Notes: a model not told the origin generated them from the letters alone. A stretch of 64,000 nt of DNA from Marinobacter sp. F4206 (GCF_019392195.1 NZ_JAHXKI010000003.1:496001-560000), one strand, 5' to 3'. Shown: positions 35,366-46,399, counted from the first letter of the stretch. A program made the numbers and translations.

Positions 35366-36769
35366 ATGGACGATTGGCAAGGATGCCTGGCGCCCGAGTG
35401 CCAGGCGGCGCTGGTGCAGGCGAAAGAGAGTGTCAGTGAGCGCGGTGGTACGGTTATCACCGTCGAGGATTTTTTGCTTGCCCTTCTGGACACCTGTCCG
35501 GATATACCCCGGTTTCTTCGCAGCTGTGGGATAGATATTGATGAGCTTGTTCGGACGATTCAATGCGAGCAGCCCATAGTGACAGAAGTCGGCGGAGAAG
35601 ATCTGCTGTCATCCCAGTTAATTGACTGGCTCGCGCGGTCCAGAGAGATCTGTGAGGCTCCCTGGTTGGGCTGGAGTCCGTTGTTGAAAGTGCTTGCGAC
35701 CGGCATGGAGCGCTTGGGTGACAAAGCCTACGTGGCAGTTCTGGAATTGGTTTCCCACTGGCCTGGTGTCACCACCGACGGCCTTCCGAAGGGCCTCGAA
35801 AGCCCTGGTAATTTGCCCCTGGTGGTAACCGATCCGGAGTGGATGGCATTAGCTGAAGATGTCGCCATCACGGTTGCCGCATCGTCGAACGCTCTACTCT
35901 GGGTGCGCGGTGAACGGGGTTCGGGGAAATCCAGTTGGCTCCAGGTGATGTTGGCAGCGCTGGAAAGGGAGTATCTGGAACTCGATCTACGCCGTGAGGC
36001 CGATATTCTGGCGAGTGATCTGCCCGTACTCCCGGCTGGCGAAGGGCGGGGAAACACGCTCTGGCCGGTATTGGTGCTGGACAACATGCCGCCGTCTGAC
36101 CTTGAATTCCTGATGAACCAGCCGGCGAGTCTCGCCGCTGAGCTGGTCGCGAACTGGAAAGGTCCGATCGTGTTGCTTGGGCCCGAGTCAAAAGGGCTTG
36201 GAGAGCCGCGCCTGGACCAGAAGCTGGGTCGCTTTCTGGACGTCTTTGATATGCCCGGTTCCAGTGAAGTGCAGCGCGAAGCGATTCTCACGGCCCATCA
36301 GGCCGCCATTGAGAAACGCTGGAGTATCGAGCTTCCGCTTGCCGTCATTCGTTTTGCAGCGACGCGTCGGAGCCACTGCGTCTGTAGTCCGGGTGGCATG
36401 CTGGAATGGGTCGAGCGCGCTACTGCGCGGCTGGACCTCTTTGCCCGGCGTGGTCCGCTGGAGTCGGTGTCGTTTTCTGGTCAGACTGATACCTTGCACC
36501 GCCAAAATCTGGTAGCTGTGGCACGTTCAGAGCCCCGGGAGGGAATGGACGAGTCTCTTGCGGAATTGCAGCTTCAGCGAGCGGCGTTAGAAGTCTCATG
36601 GCATGAGCGCAAGGCTGCCGGCACATTGAGACGACTTTCAATCGCGGATCTGCGACGTGAACTCGAACGTTGGGTTGCAGCGCGCAGCGGCCCGGTTCAC
36701 TATGTGCTGCATTGTGATCATCAGGATGGAGATTCAGCGGGTGCAGGATCTGGAAATTTACATTCGTGA
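35366..36769 (+). CDS. Clp-N domain protein with a single degenerate AAA module
   Basis: About 467 aa. The N-terminus matches the Clp N-terminal repeat (LAPECQAALVQAKESV, then TVEDFLLALLD), with a weaker second repeat (~90-140). An AAA-type module follows: Walker A GERGSGKSS (about residues 182-190) and Walker B LVLDNMP, where the usual D-E is D-N. Length is roughly half of ClpA/ClpB/ClpV; there is no second AAA domain and no IGF/ClpP loop. A helical tail ends the protein. Missing the Walker B glutamate suggests it binds ATP but hydrolyses it poorly. I place the start at the ATG with GGAGA 5 nt upstream; the frame is open 10 codons earlier. Next gene overlaps it by 44 nt. Confidence 0.72.
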   Translation: MDDWQGCLAPECQAALVQAKESVSERGGTVITVEDFLLALLDTCPDIPRFLRSCGIDIDELVRTIQCEQPIVTEVGGEDLLSSQLIDWLARSREICEAPWLGWSPLLKVLATGMERLGDKAYVAVLELVSHWPGVTTDGLPKGLESPGNLPLVVTDPEWMALAEDVAITVAASSNALLWVRGERGSGKSSWLQVMLAALEREYLELDLRREADILASDLPVLPAGEGRGNTLWPVLVLDNMPPSDLEFLMNQPASLAAELVANWKGPIVLLGPESKGLGEPRLDQKLGRFLDVFDMPGSSEVQREAILTAHQAAIEKRWSIELPLAVIRFAATRRSHCVCSPGGMLEWVERATARLDLFARRGPLESVSFSGQTDTLHRQNLVAVARSEPREGMDESLAELQLQRAALEVSWHERKAAGTLRRLSIADLRRELERWVAARSGPVHYVLHCDHQDGDSAGAGSGNLHS

Positions 36770-37115
36770 CCTCGAAGAGGGCGCGGTTTCAAAGTGGCTG
36801 GACAGTCACCTGGATAAACTGGTGCTCGACGACAGCCAGGTGACGTCAGTGGTGAAAGGCGATGCCTCTTGCGCGGGTCAGCGCTTGAAGATATCGCTCT
36901 ACCCGGGCGCGTTCGGAAAGCGTTTTACGTGCCTGGTGATGGAAGGCGAAAACCTGCCGTGGAATACCGATCTGGACTGTGCGCGTAGCGCCTGGCGTGC
37001 CATGGATACCGAGATCCGTTGCAGTCCTGGTGACTGGAAAGAAGGGGAGCCGGTCGAAGATGAAAAGTGGTGGCGACTGGACCACCGGGGCGAGCAGCAG
37101 GTCGTCTGGAACTAA
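36726..37115 (+). CDS. Hypothetical 129-aa protein overlapping the Clp-like gene
   Basis: An unrecognised acidic protein, rich in Trp and Asp/Glu with two Cys in the second half; no signal peptide or membrane segment. The start at 36726 (MEIQRVQDLEIYIRDLEEG) is within the 3' end of the Clp-like gene, 44 nt before its stop; an upstream extension has no ribosome site. The overlap implies translational coupling, so it may act with the Clp-like protein, for instance as an adaptor. A strong terminator overlaps its stop codon. Confidence 0.68.
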   Translation: MEIQRVQDLEIYIRDLEEGAVSKWLDSHLDKLVLDDSQVTSVVKGDASCAGQRLKISLYPGAFGKRFTCLVMEGENLPWNTDLDCARSAWRAMDTEIRCSPGDWKEGEPVEDEKWWRLDHRGEQQVVWN

Positions 37116-37142
37116 AAAGGCAGCCCAAGGGCTGCCTTTTTT
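37114..37142. terminator. Bidirectional rho-independent terminator
   Basis: Arms GGCAGCCC/GGGCTGCC (37119-37126 and 37129-37136) with a 2-nt centre, flanked by an A-run and a T-run. It ends the Clp-like gene pair and probably also the minus-strand cold-shock gene. Confidence 0.88.
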
Positions 37143-37160
37143 ATCAGGATCAGGGCAGGA

Positions 37161-37712
37161 TCAATCGCTCAGGATTGAAACGTTGTCTGCCTGCAGACCC
37201 TTGTCGGCTTCCACGACATTGAAGCGAACCAGTTGGCCTTGACGGAGTACCCGACGACCACGGCCTCGAATGGCGCGGAAGTGCACGAACACCTCGTCGC
37301 CGCTGTCGCGAACAATGAAGCCAAAGCCTTTCTTGACGTTGAACCACTTCACTGTGCCTTCTTCGTCACCTTCCGGGCTGTTTTCGTCGTAGTTGTCGTC
37401 TTCATCGTCCTGGTAGCCCTGGCTCGGCTGGGAACGGGCACCACGTGATGCGGTGCGTTTGGTAGCCTGTTGCTTGCCAGCGATGGCGATGGTCAGGAAG
37501 CCCGCAATACCGAAGATAACGAAGGCGACGATGTACGCTGCGATGCCCCGGTTGCTGCCAAGTGCTTCGACAAGCTCACCGGCGGCGATCAGGCGAAGAG
37601 GTTCCGGGGTAAAAGAGAGCAAAAGGGCCAGTATCAGTGGAGCGGGAATGGCGATCAGGATAGCAACAAGGATCGCTTTGGCTGGATTACGCATTGACTG
37701 AGATTTCTCCAT
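37161..37712 (-). CDS. Membrane-anchored cold-shock domain protein
   Basis: A 183-aa fusion: two transmembrane helices (residues ~12-35 and ~57-80), an acidic low-complexity linker (~82-117; contains [19 protein letters not shown]), and a C-terminal cold-shock domain (~118-183) with RNP1 KGFGFI and RNP2 VFVHF intact. Ordinary bacterial Csp proteins are ~70 aa and soluble, so this one would tether a single-stranded nucleic-acid binding domain at the inner face of the membrane. Start at the first ATG; an ATG six codons later has GGAGA a little further away and is an alternative. It is alone in its transcription unit. Confidence 0.88.
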   Translation of the reverse strand: MEKSQSMRNPAKAILVAILIAIPAPLILALLLSFTPEPLRLIAAGELVEALGSNRGIAAYIVAFVIFGIAGFLTIAIAGKQQATKRTASRGARSQPSQGYQDDEDDNYDENSPEGDEEGTVKWFNVKKGFGFIVRDSGDEVFVHFRAIRGRGRRVLRQGQLVRFNVVEADKGLQADNVSILSD

Positions 37713-37921
37713 TCTTGTAACGCTAACGATAAAAAACCGGATATCGGGTAAAATCGCACACCCGGTCGATGAAAACCGCCGAACTTCCTGATTCCGGGAG
37801 CGCTGGCGGGCAAAAGCGGCATGATACCAGATTATCCCAATCGCTGACCAAGGAGATGGGGTAGCGGTTTGCCGACAGACACAATCGAGAAGAATCCATC
37901 TTTGGGAGTTTTAGTAGCCAC

Positions 37922-38140
37922 ATGAGCCAGAAAGATCTGGAAACACGACTCGATGAACTGGAAACGCGAATGGCGTTTCAGGATGACATTATCAACACCC
38001 TGAGTGAGCAGGTGGCGAAGCAGGAATTGGAACTCCGGGAATTGTGGGAGGCCAAGCAGTTGCTGCATAAGCAGCTAAAAGAGGTGTCTCCATCTAACAT
38101 CAAAAGTGAGGAGGACGAAACACCGCCTCCCCACTATTGA
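37922..38140 (+). CDS. slyX: SlyX family protein
   Basis: A 72-aa SlyX homologue: a short coiled-coil protein (LETRLDELETRMAFQDDIIN, then SEQVAKQELELREL) with a Pro-rich end (PPPHY) matching the family. Function is unknown although widely conserved in gammaproteobacteria. It is monocistronic and convergent with dapE. The GGGAG site is 13 nt from the ATG, longer than usual. Confidence 0.9.
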   Translation: MSQKDLETRLDELETRMAFQDDIINTLSEQVAKQELELRELWEAKQLLHKQLKEVSPSNIKSEEDETPPPHY

Positions 38141-38141
38141 T

Positions 38142-40314
<2,173 letters not shown>

Positions 40315-40344
40315 CAGGTGGTTGCTCCTTTATATTCGTCAGAC

Positions 40345-40692
40345 TTAAGCGTTTGAAAACTGTTTGGCCCAGTCGTCGGCCTTGAAGCCGACGGAAACCG
40401 TGTTGCCATGCTCCACCACCGGTCGTTTAATGATCGACGGGTTTTCCAGCATGATGTCGTGGGCGGATTGGGCGCCAATGGTATCACGAACGTCATCGGG
40501 AAGTTTGCGCCAGGTGGTGCCGCGGCGGTTCAGCAGGCTCTCCCAGCCAATCGTCGCTTCCCAGCGACTCAATTGGGCCTCATCCAGGCCGTCCTTCTTG
40601 AAGTCGTGGAACTCGTAGTCGATGCCCTGTTCATCCAGCCACTTGCGGGCCTTTTTGACGGTGTCGCAGTTCCTGATGCCGTATAGCTTCAT
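40345..40692 (-). CDS. ArsC/Spx-family reductase YffB
   Basis: A 115-aa thioredoxin-fold protein of the ArsC/YffB/Spx group. A single N-terminal cysteine is present, Cys9 in YGIRNCDTVKKARKWL, as in YffB; the conserved RPVVEHG near the C-terminus fits the glutathione/thiol-linked fold. It overlaps dapC by 4 nt. E. coli yffB is likewise adjacent to dapE, so the link to the diaminopimelate genes is conserved, though its molecular role is unclear. True arsenate reductase activity is doubtful. Confidence 0.9.
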   Translation of the reverse strand: MKLYGIRNCDTVKKARKWLDEQGIDYEFHDFKKDGLDEAQLSRWEATIGWESLLNRRGTTWRKLPDDVRDTIGAQSAHDIMLENPSIIKRPVVEHGNTVSVGFKADDWAKQFSNA

Positions 40693-41891
40693 GCCTTGTT
40701 TGCCTTTACAAATTCAACGATCCGTTCCGCCGCTTCCACACACTCTTCCAGCGGAGCGACCAGTGCCATGCGAACCCGGTACTCACCGGGGTTGTGGCCG
40801 TCCACGGTTCGGGAAAGGTAGCGGCCAGGCAGCACGTGTACATTCTGTTGCGCCGACAGTTCCCGGGCGAAGGTTTCATCGTCCATCGGTGTGACTGGCC
40901 AGAGGTAGAAGCCGGCATCCGGATACTCGACCTCCATGACTTCGCGAAGAATTGGCACCACGGCCTCGAATTTGGCGCGGTAGGCGGCCCGGTTTTCCTT
41001 GACGTGATCCTCATCCTGCCAGGCCGCGATGCTGGCGAGCTGGTTGTGAATCGGCATGGCGCAGCCGTGATAGGTCCGGTATTTCAGGTAGCCTTTCAGA
41101 ATGCCCGCATCGCCGGCGACAAAACCGGAACGTAGCCCGGGAAGGTTGCTGCGTTTGGACAGGCTGTGAAAAACGATGCAGCGGGCAAAGTCGTCGCGCC
41201 CGATAGCTGCGCAAGTCTGAAGTAGTCCTTCCGGCGGGTTGGCCTCATCCGGATACAGTTCCGAATAACATTCATCCGACGCGACGATGAAGTCGTGCCG
41301 GTCAGCCAGCTCGATCACCTTGATCAGGGTTTTCCGGGGAATCACGGCACCGCTTGGGTTGCCGGGAGAGCACAGGAACAGAATCTGGCAGTCCTGCCAG
41401 ACCGAGTCAGGAACTGCCTCAAAATCCGGAATGAATCCGTTGGCGCCGTCGCAGGGCAGGTAAACCGGTGTCGCACCGGCGAGGAAAGCCGCGCCCTCGT
41501 ACACCTGATAAAACGGATTCGGGCTCACCACGGTCGCGGTTTCTCCGCCCGCGACAACCGCCTGGACCAGCGAGAAAATAGCTTCCCGGGTTCCGTTTAC
41601 CGGAACAACATTGTCGGCGGCACTGAGGGAGCCGGGCACCAGCCCGAAGCGACGAGTGGCCCAGTCGCTGATGGCCTCGCGGAGCTCGTCGGTGCCTTTG
41701 GTGGTCGGGTAGTTGGCCAGCCGGTCGAGGTTGTTGGCGATGACCTGCTTGACGAATTCCGGTGAGGGGTGCTTGGGCTCCCCGATACCCAGTGAAATTG
41801 GCCGCAGATGGTCGGGCGTTTTGATGCCGGCTTTCAGCTTGGTCAGTTTTTCAAAAGGGTAGGGGTGGAGTCGGTCCAGGTTTGGATTCAT
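40689..41891 (-). CDS. dapC: Succinyldiaminopimelate transaminase
   Basis: A 400-aa PLP-dependent class I/II aminotransferase. The PLP lysine lies in FHSLSKRSNLPGLRSGF, with upstream SPNPFYQVYEGAA and SDECYSELY motifs. It aminates N-succinyl-2-amino-6-ketopimelate. Position between glnD and yffB/dapD supports the DapC assignment over other aminotransferases. ATGA-type overlaps of 4 nt with both neighbours indicate coupled translation. Confidence 0.93.
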   Translation of the reverse strand: MNPNLDRLHPYPFEKLTKLKAGIKTPDHLRPISLGIGEPKHPSPEFVKQVIANNLDRLANYPTTKGTDELREAISDWATRRFGLVPGSLSAADNVVPVNGTREAIFSLVQAVVAGGETATVVSPNPFYQVYEGAAFLAGATPVYLPCDGANGFIPDFEAVPDSVWQDCQILFLCSPGNPSGAVIPRKTLIKVIELADRHDFIVASDECYSELYPDEANPPEGLLQTCAAIGRDDFARCIVFHSLSKRSNLPGLRSGFVAGDAGILKGYLKYRTYHGCAMPIHNQLASIAAWQDEDHVKENRAAYRAKFEAVVPILREVMEVEYPDAGFYLWPVTPMDDETFARELSAQQNVHVLPGRYLSRTVDGHNPGEYRVRMALVAPLEECVEAAERIVEFVKANKA

Positions 41892-44533
41892 TGAATGTCG
41901 TCCAGCATTTTACAGAGGTCTTGCTGCAGTTCGTGGCACACGGCCGGGTCACGCAGGGGCTCGCCCCGTTCGTCGGTCACGAAGAAAACGTCCTCGACCC
42001 GTTCGCCGAGGGTGGCGATCTTGGCATTGGTCAGGCGCACCCGGTGGTCGAGCAGAACCTGTCCGATTCTTGCGAGCAGACCCGGCCGGTCAGGTGTGAT
42101 GACTTCCATGACCGAGCGTTGATTCACGGTGTCGTTGGAGAAGGTGACTTCCGTCGGAAAGGCAAAATGTTTCAGCTGCCGTGGCGTGCGGCGGTGGATG
42201 ATATCCGGATAGTCATCGGGGTCATCCAGTTCCTCGATCAGGCGCTTGCGCACGCGTTCCTTTCGAGCCGGGTCGGTACCGAGCGGTTGGCCTTTTTCAT
42301 CGAGCACCACATAGGAGCTGATGGAATAGGGGCCTTCGCTCGAGCTGATCCGGGCATCCACGATGTTGAGGTTCAGTTGTTCCAGCACCGCCGTCGTGGC
42401 GGCGAACAGCGCAACCCGGTCTTTCATGTAAATGATGATCTGGGAGTAGCCGTCCGTGGGGCCGCCCCGGGTATCGCGAATCAGCACCAGAGGGTCCGGG
42501 TTATTCCCGTGGCGGATGATGGCCGCCGTCTGCCAGGCAATATCAACCGTGGAATCCTGCAGGAAGTAATCCTCGTCGACCGTGTCCCAGATGCGATCAA
42601 TCTGTTCGTCGGTCATATTCTGCGCGTGCAGGATTTCCCGCGCTTCCGATTGCGTGGCGCTGACCCACTCGTTGCGGTTCACCGGCGTTTCGGTACCGCG
42701 CCGCAGGGCGCGTTTCGCTTCAATATAAAGCTGACGCAGCAAAGACGCGCGCCAGGTGTTCCAGAGCTTGGGGTTGGTAGCGCTGATATCGCAGACCGTC
42801 AACACATACAGATAATCGAGGTGAGCCTGACTGGGCACCGCCTGGGCGAAGTTGTGGATGATGTCGGGGTCCGAGATGTCCTTGCGCTGCGCGGTCATGG
42901 ACATCAGGAGGTGGTTTTCCACCAGCCAGGACACCAGTTTGGTATCCCGTTCACTCAAATGGTGCCGTTCGCAGAAGGCTTCGGCATCAACCGCTCCCAG
43001 CTCCGAGTGATCGCCGCCGCGGCCCTTGGCAACATCGTGATACAGGCCCGCAATGTACAGGGTCTCCAGTTTTGGCAGTCGGTGAATCAGTCGGGATGCC
43101 AGTGGATATTCGGTGCGCGCTTCGGTGCTGTTGAGCCTGGCCATATTGCGGATCACCCGCATGGTGTGGGCGTCCACGGTGTAGATGTGGAACAGATCGT
43201 GCTGCATCTGGCCGATAATCTGTCCGAATTCCGGCAAGTACCGCCCCAGCACGTTGTACTTCTTCATCGCGGACAGGGTCTGGTCGAGGGCGTGCGGAGT
43301 TCGGAGCAGTTCCATGAACAGCGTGGTCACTGCGAGGTCGGAGCGAAACGCGTCGTCAACCAGGTGCCGGTGGGCTCGCAGGGACCGGATCGTGGTCGCG
43401 CGAATGCCCTTGATGTCCGGGTGCTGCGCCATCAGAACAAAGATTTCCATAATGGCGTAGGGGGCGTAGGCGAACACCTGATTGTTCACCGCTTCAATAT
43501 AGCGGTTGCGAATCTGGAATCGTTTGTTCAGGGGCTGGATGTCGTCTTCGGTGCCGGAGCCCAGAATCGCTTCATCGTAGTATTGAAGAATCACGTCCGT
43601 GAGCTCGGCCAGGGCCAACACGGTTCGGTAATAGGACTGCATCATCAGCTCAACGCCAAGGCGTTTGCCTTCGTCCTTGTATCCCAGCATCTGGGCGAGG
43701 GCGCGCTGATGGTCAAACAGCAGGCGGTTTTCGTTGCGATCGGCCAGCAGTTGCAGGCCGTAGCGAAGTTGCCAGAGGAACGTCTCGCCCTGGAAGAGGA
43801 TCTGATGCTCTTCTTCCGTGAGAATACTGAACCGGGTCAGGTCGGCGATGTTCTGGAGGCCGAAATGCCGCTTGGTGATCCAGCCAATGGTCTGGATGTC
43901 TCTGAGCGCCCCGGGTGACCCTTTGACGTTCGGTTCCAGATTGTATTCGGTGTCGCCGTATTTGTTATGGCGTGCCTTCTGCTCTTCCCGCTTGGCGATG
44001 AAGTAGTCGCGGTCACTGCTGACGTTGTCGGAATAAACCTGTTCGCTGAGTTCTTCCCGGAGTTCGTCCGGGCCGGCAATGGTGCGGGTTTCCAGAACGT
44101 TGGTAAGGATGGTGATGTCATCCCGGGCGGCTGCCAGGCTTTCGTCGATGCTGCGTACGCTGTGGCCGATATCCAGTTTCAGGTCCCAGAGCAGAGTGAC
44201 GAAGGCGCCCAGGTCTTCGTGCCAGCTTTCCTCGATTCCAGACCGGGTCAGAATCAGCAAGTCAATGTCTGAGTGTGGGTGCAGTTCCCCCCGGCCGTAG
44301 CCACCCACGGCAATCAGGGCAATGTCGGGCGAGTCGGCGAACGGGTAGCGGTTCCAGATCAGTCGAAGAACGTTGTCGACGGTACTGGCCCGGGCGTGAA
44401 CCAGGGCGCGGACATCGGCGCCCTGGCGGAAGGCCTCGGCATCGGCGTTATACCGTTCCCGTAAAAGCTCCCTGGCAGCCAGAACTGGCGAGGTGTCATT
44501 GCTGATGCGGGATTCCAGTTCGCTCAGGTCCAC
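41888..44533 (-). CDS. glnD: Bifunctional uridylyltransferase/uridylyl-removing enzyme GlnD
   Basis: An 881-aa nitrogen-status sensor that uridylylates and deuridylylates PII proteins in response to glutamine. Domains in order: nucleotidyltransferase with GGYGRGELHPHSDIDLLIL (residues ~77-95), HD domain with LYHDVAKGRGGDHSELGA (~495), and two C-terminal ACT domains (MKDRVALFAATTAVLEQL; TPDRPGLLARIGQVLLDHRV). All expected motifs are intact. It begins 1 nt after the map stop and ends inside the dapC start, consistent with one long operon. Confidence 0.96.
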   Translation of the reverse strand: MDLSELESRISNDTSPVLAARELLRERYNADAEAFRQGADVRALVHARASTVDNVLRLIWNRYPFADSPDIALIAVGGYGRGELHPHSDIDLLILTRSGIEESWHEDLGAFVTLLWDLKLDIGHSVRSIDESLAAARDDITILTNVLETRTIAGPDELREELSEQVYSDNVSSDRDYFIAKREEQKARHNKYGDTEYNLEPNVKGSPGALRDIQTIGWITKRHFGLQNIADLTRFSILTEEEHQILFQGETFLWQLRYGLQLLADRNENRLLFDHQRALAQMLGYKDEGKRLGVELMMQSYYRTVLALAELTDVILQYYDEAILGSGTEDDIQPLNKRFQIRNRYIEAVNNQVFAYAPYAIMEIFVLMAQHPDIKGIRATTIRSLRAHRHLVDDAFRSDLAVTTLFMELLRTPHALDQTLSAMKKYNVLGRYLPEFGQIIGQMQHDLFHIYTVDAHTMRVIRNMARLNSTEARTEYPLASRLIHRLPKLETLYIAGLYHDVAKGRGGDHSELGAVDAEAFCERHHLSERDTKLVSWLVENHLLMSMTAQRKDISDPDIIHNFAQAVPSQAHLDYLYVLTVCDISATNPKLWNTWRASLLRQLYIEAKRALRRGTETPVNRNEWVSATQSEAREILHAQNMTDEQIDRIWDTVDEDYFLQDSTVDIAWQTAAIIRHGNNPDPLVLIRDTRGGPTDGYSQIIIYMKDRVALFAATTAVLEQLNLNIVDARISSSEGPYSISSYVVLDEKGQPLGTDPARKERVRKRLIEELDDPDDYPDIIHRRTPRQLKHFAFPTEVTFSNDTVNQRSVMEVITPDRPGLLARIGQVLLDHRVRLTNAKIATLGERVEDVFFVTDERGEPLRDPAVCHELQQDLCKMLDDIQ

Positions 44534-45304
44534 TTAGAAGGACTCTTCCGATCGTTTGGTCAGAACTTCGTGACCATCCGCGGTGACGAGGATGGTGTGC
44601 TCCCACTGGGCCGACAGCTTGTGGTCCTTGGTCACGACGGTCCAACCGTCCGGCAGCAGTTTGGTCTGGTATTTGCCCTGGTTGATCATGGGCTCGATGG
44701 TAAAGGTCATGCCTTCCTGCAGCTCCATGCCGGTTCCGGGCTTACCGTAGTGCATCACCTGGGGCTCTTCATGGAAGACCTTGCCGATGCCGTGGCCGCA
44801 GTAGTCGCGGACAACCGAGTACCGGTGTTTTTCGGCGTGCTGCTGAATAACGTGACCGATGTCTCCGAGGCGAGTGCCGGGCTTGACCAGTTCGATACCT
44901 TTATATAGGCATTCCTGGGTGATGTCGATCAGCCGTTCTGTGCCCGGCTTTGGTTTGCCTACGATCCACATCTTGCTGGTGTCGCCGTGGTATTCGTCCT
45001 TGATGACCGTGACATCAATGTTGAGGATGTCGCCGTCCTTGAGGACCTTCTTCTCCGACGGGATGCCGTGGCAGATGACATGGTTGACGGAGGTGCAGAC
45101 CGACTTCGGGAAACCCTTGTAGTTCAGGGGCGCAGGAATGGCTTTCTGCTCGTTCACAATATAGTCGTGGCAGATGCGGTCGATCTCCTCGGTGCTGATG
45201 CCGGGCTTGATATGTTCGCCAATCATCTCGAGCACCTCGGCGGCCAGGCGGCCGGCGACGCGCATTTTTTCGATTTCTTCCGGAGTCTTGATCGATACTT
45301 GCAT
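44534..45304 (-). CDS. map: Methionine aminopeptidase, type I
   Basis: A 256-aa type I methionine aminopeptidase, removing initiator Met from nascent proteins. Metal ligands lie in GDILNIDVTVIKDEYHGD (two Asp), YCGHGIG (His), TIEPM and QWEHTILV (Glu). I chose the ATG opening MQVSIKTPEEIEKM, with GGAAG about 5 nt upstream; the frame runs open for 53 more codons but these are Arg/Tyr-rich, lie over promoter sequence and are not family-like. It diverges from rpsB, as in E. coli. Confidence 0.95.
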   Translation of the reverse strand: MQVSIKTPEEIEKMRVAGRLAAEVLEMIGEHIKPGISTEEIDRICHDYIVNEQKAIPAPLNYKGFPKSVCTSVNHVICHGIPSEKKVLKDGDILNIDVTVIKDEYHGDTSKMWIVGKPKPGTERLIDITQECLYKGIELVKPGTRLGDIGHVIQQHAEKHRYSVVRDYCGHGIGKVFHEEPQVMHYGKPGTGMELQEGMTFTIEPMINQGKYQTKLLPDGWTVVTKDHKLSAQWEHTILVTADGHEVLTKRSEESF

Positions 45305-45335
45305 CGGGCTTCCCATTGATTTGTACCAAACCGGC

Positions 45336-45364
45336 ATTTTAAGGGGCTGAGTGGCTGGGTACAA
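45336..45364 (-). promoter_or_regulatory. Candidate promoter for map-glnD-dap operon
   Basis: On the minus strand TTGTAC (45364-45359) and TAAAAT (45341-45336) are 17 nt apart; transcription would start about 25 nt before the map ATG. The -10 is good, the -35 only half consensus. Confidence 0.35.
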
Positions 45365-45407
45365 GGAAGGGTGGTGGTAAAAATAATGGCGTTTGCGGAG
45401 CGATTTA

Positions 45408-45416
45408 TGGTATAAA
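45408..45416 (+). promoter_or_regulatory. Extended -10 promoter of rpsB
   Basis: TGGTATAAA gives a TGn plus TATAAA extended -10; no convincing -35. Start of transcription would be near 45423, with a leader of about 130 nt before rpsB. The GC-rich start (CGCGCCCGCC) fits a discriminator typical of stringently controlled ribosomal promoters. Confidence 0.5.
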
Positions 45417-45422
45417 CGCGCC

Positions 45423-45555
45423 CGCCGGAAACGAATCCGGCAAATTCGCACACGTGTCGGCACGTTGTCCCAGGGTGCCTCCCTTCAGCTTTATGAAGGC
45501 GGGTTGGGGCAATCGGACGCGTGGAGGACTAACCCGAAGCTAAAAGGTAAATATC
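45423..45555 (+). promoter_or_regulatory. rpsB 5' leader, candidate S2 autoregulatory region
   Basis: A leader of about 130 nt with several potential short stems (such as GCCGG...CCGGC near 45423-45434 and CCTTC...GAAGG near 45482-45500). In gammaproteobacteria S2 represses its own mRNA through a 5' leader, so this region is the expected site; no structure computation was possible here. Confidence 0.45.
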
Positions 45556-46308
45556 ATGGCTCAGGTAAATATGCGTGACCTGCTGAAGGCAGGTGCTCAC
45601 TTCGGTCACCAGACCCGCTACTGGAACCCGAAAATGTCGAAGTTCATCTTCGGCGCCCGTAACAAGATTCATATCATCAACCTTGAGCAGACTGTTCCTG
45701 CCATGAACGATGCGCTGAACTTCATTCAGCAGCTGGCAGAGAACAAGAACAAGATCCTGTTCGTTGGCACCAAGCGTGCAGCGGCCAAGATCGTCAAGGA
45801 AGAAGCAGAGCGCGCTGGCCAGCCGTTCGTTAACCATCGCTGGCTCGGTGGCATGCTGACCAACTACAAGACTATCCGTCAGTCCATCCGTCGCTACCGC
45901 GATCTGGAAGCCCAGAGCAAAGATGGCACCTTTGACAAGCTGACCAAGAAAGAAGCCCTGGACCGGACCCGTGAGATGGACCGTCTTGAGCGTTCCATTG
46001 GCGGTATCAAGGACATGGGCGGCCTTCCTGACGCCATGTTCGTCATTGACGTTGACCACGAGCGTATCGCCATCAAGGAAGCCAACAAGCTGGGCATTCC
46101 TGTGATCGGTGTGGTCGATACCAATAGTGATCCGGACGGCGTTGATTACGTGATTCCGGGCAACGATGACGCCATCCGTGCGATCCAGATCTACGTGAAG
46201 GCCGTTGCCGATACCTGTGTCGAAGCAGCCCAGTCTGCCGGTGCAGGCGCTGACGAGTTTGTTGAAGTCAGCGAAGACGCTGCAGGCGCCGCCCCGGCCG
46301 CCGAGTGA
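45556..46308 (+). CDS. rpsB: 30S ribosomal protein S2
   Basis: A 250-aa S2 with family motifs [32 protein letters not shown] and [20 protein letters not shown]. The C-terminal ~20 residues are an Ala/Glu/Asp-rich tail of variable type. AAGG lies 8 nt before the ATG. First gene of the rpsB-tsf-pyrH-frr cluster, with its own promoter and leader. Confidence 0.97.
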   Translation: MAQVNMRDLLKAGAHFGHQTRYWNPKMSKFIFGARNKIHIINLEQTVPAMNDALNFIQQLAENKNKILFVGTKRAAAKIVKEEAERAGQPFVNHRWLGGMLTNYKTIRQSIRRYRDLEAQSKDGTFDKLTKKEALDRTREMDRLERSIGGIKDMGGLPDAMFVIDVDHERIAIKEANKLGIPVIGVVDTNSDPDGVDYVIPGNDDAIRAIQIYVKAVADTCVEAAQSAGAGADEFVEVSEDAAGAAPAAE

Positions 46309-46336
46309 CGCGTCAGCTTCACGTTTGAGATGAAAT

Positions 46337-46363
46337 GTATGCCCGGACGCGTTTCGGGCATAC
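46337..46363 (+). terminator. Intergenic rpsB-tsf hairpin (attenuator-like)
   Basis: A perfect 9-bp stem, GTATGCCCG/CGGGCATAC, with a 9-nt loop between rpsB and tsf. There is no T-run, so it probably attenuates or protects mRNA ends rather than fully terminating. Confidence 0.5.
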
Positions 46364-46399
46364 GTCCTACCGAATTCGGAATAGTTGAGAGGATTGAAC

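Noticed and set aside
41882..43918. 678-codon open frame on the plus strand
   Set aside because: Lies entirely antisense to glnD, whose domains are all intact; the frame reflects high-GC codon structure.
45305..45463. 53-codon N-terminal extension of map
   Set aside because: Arg/Tyr-rich, not family-like and covers the divergent promoter region.
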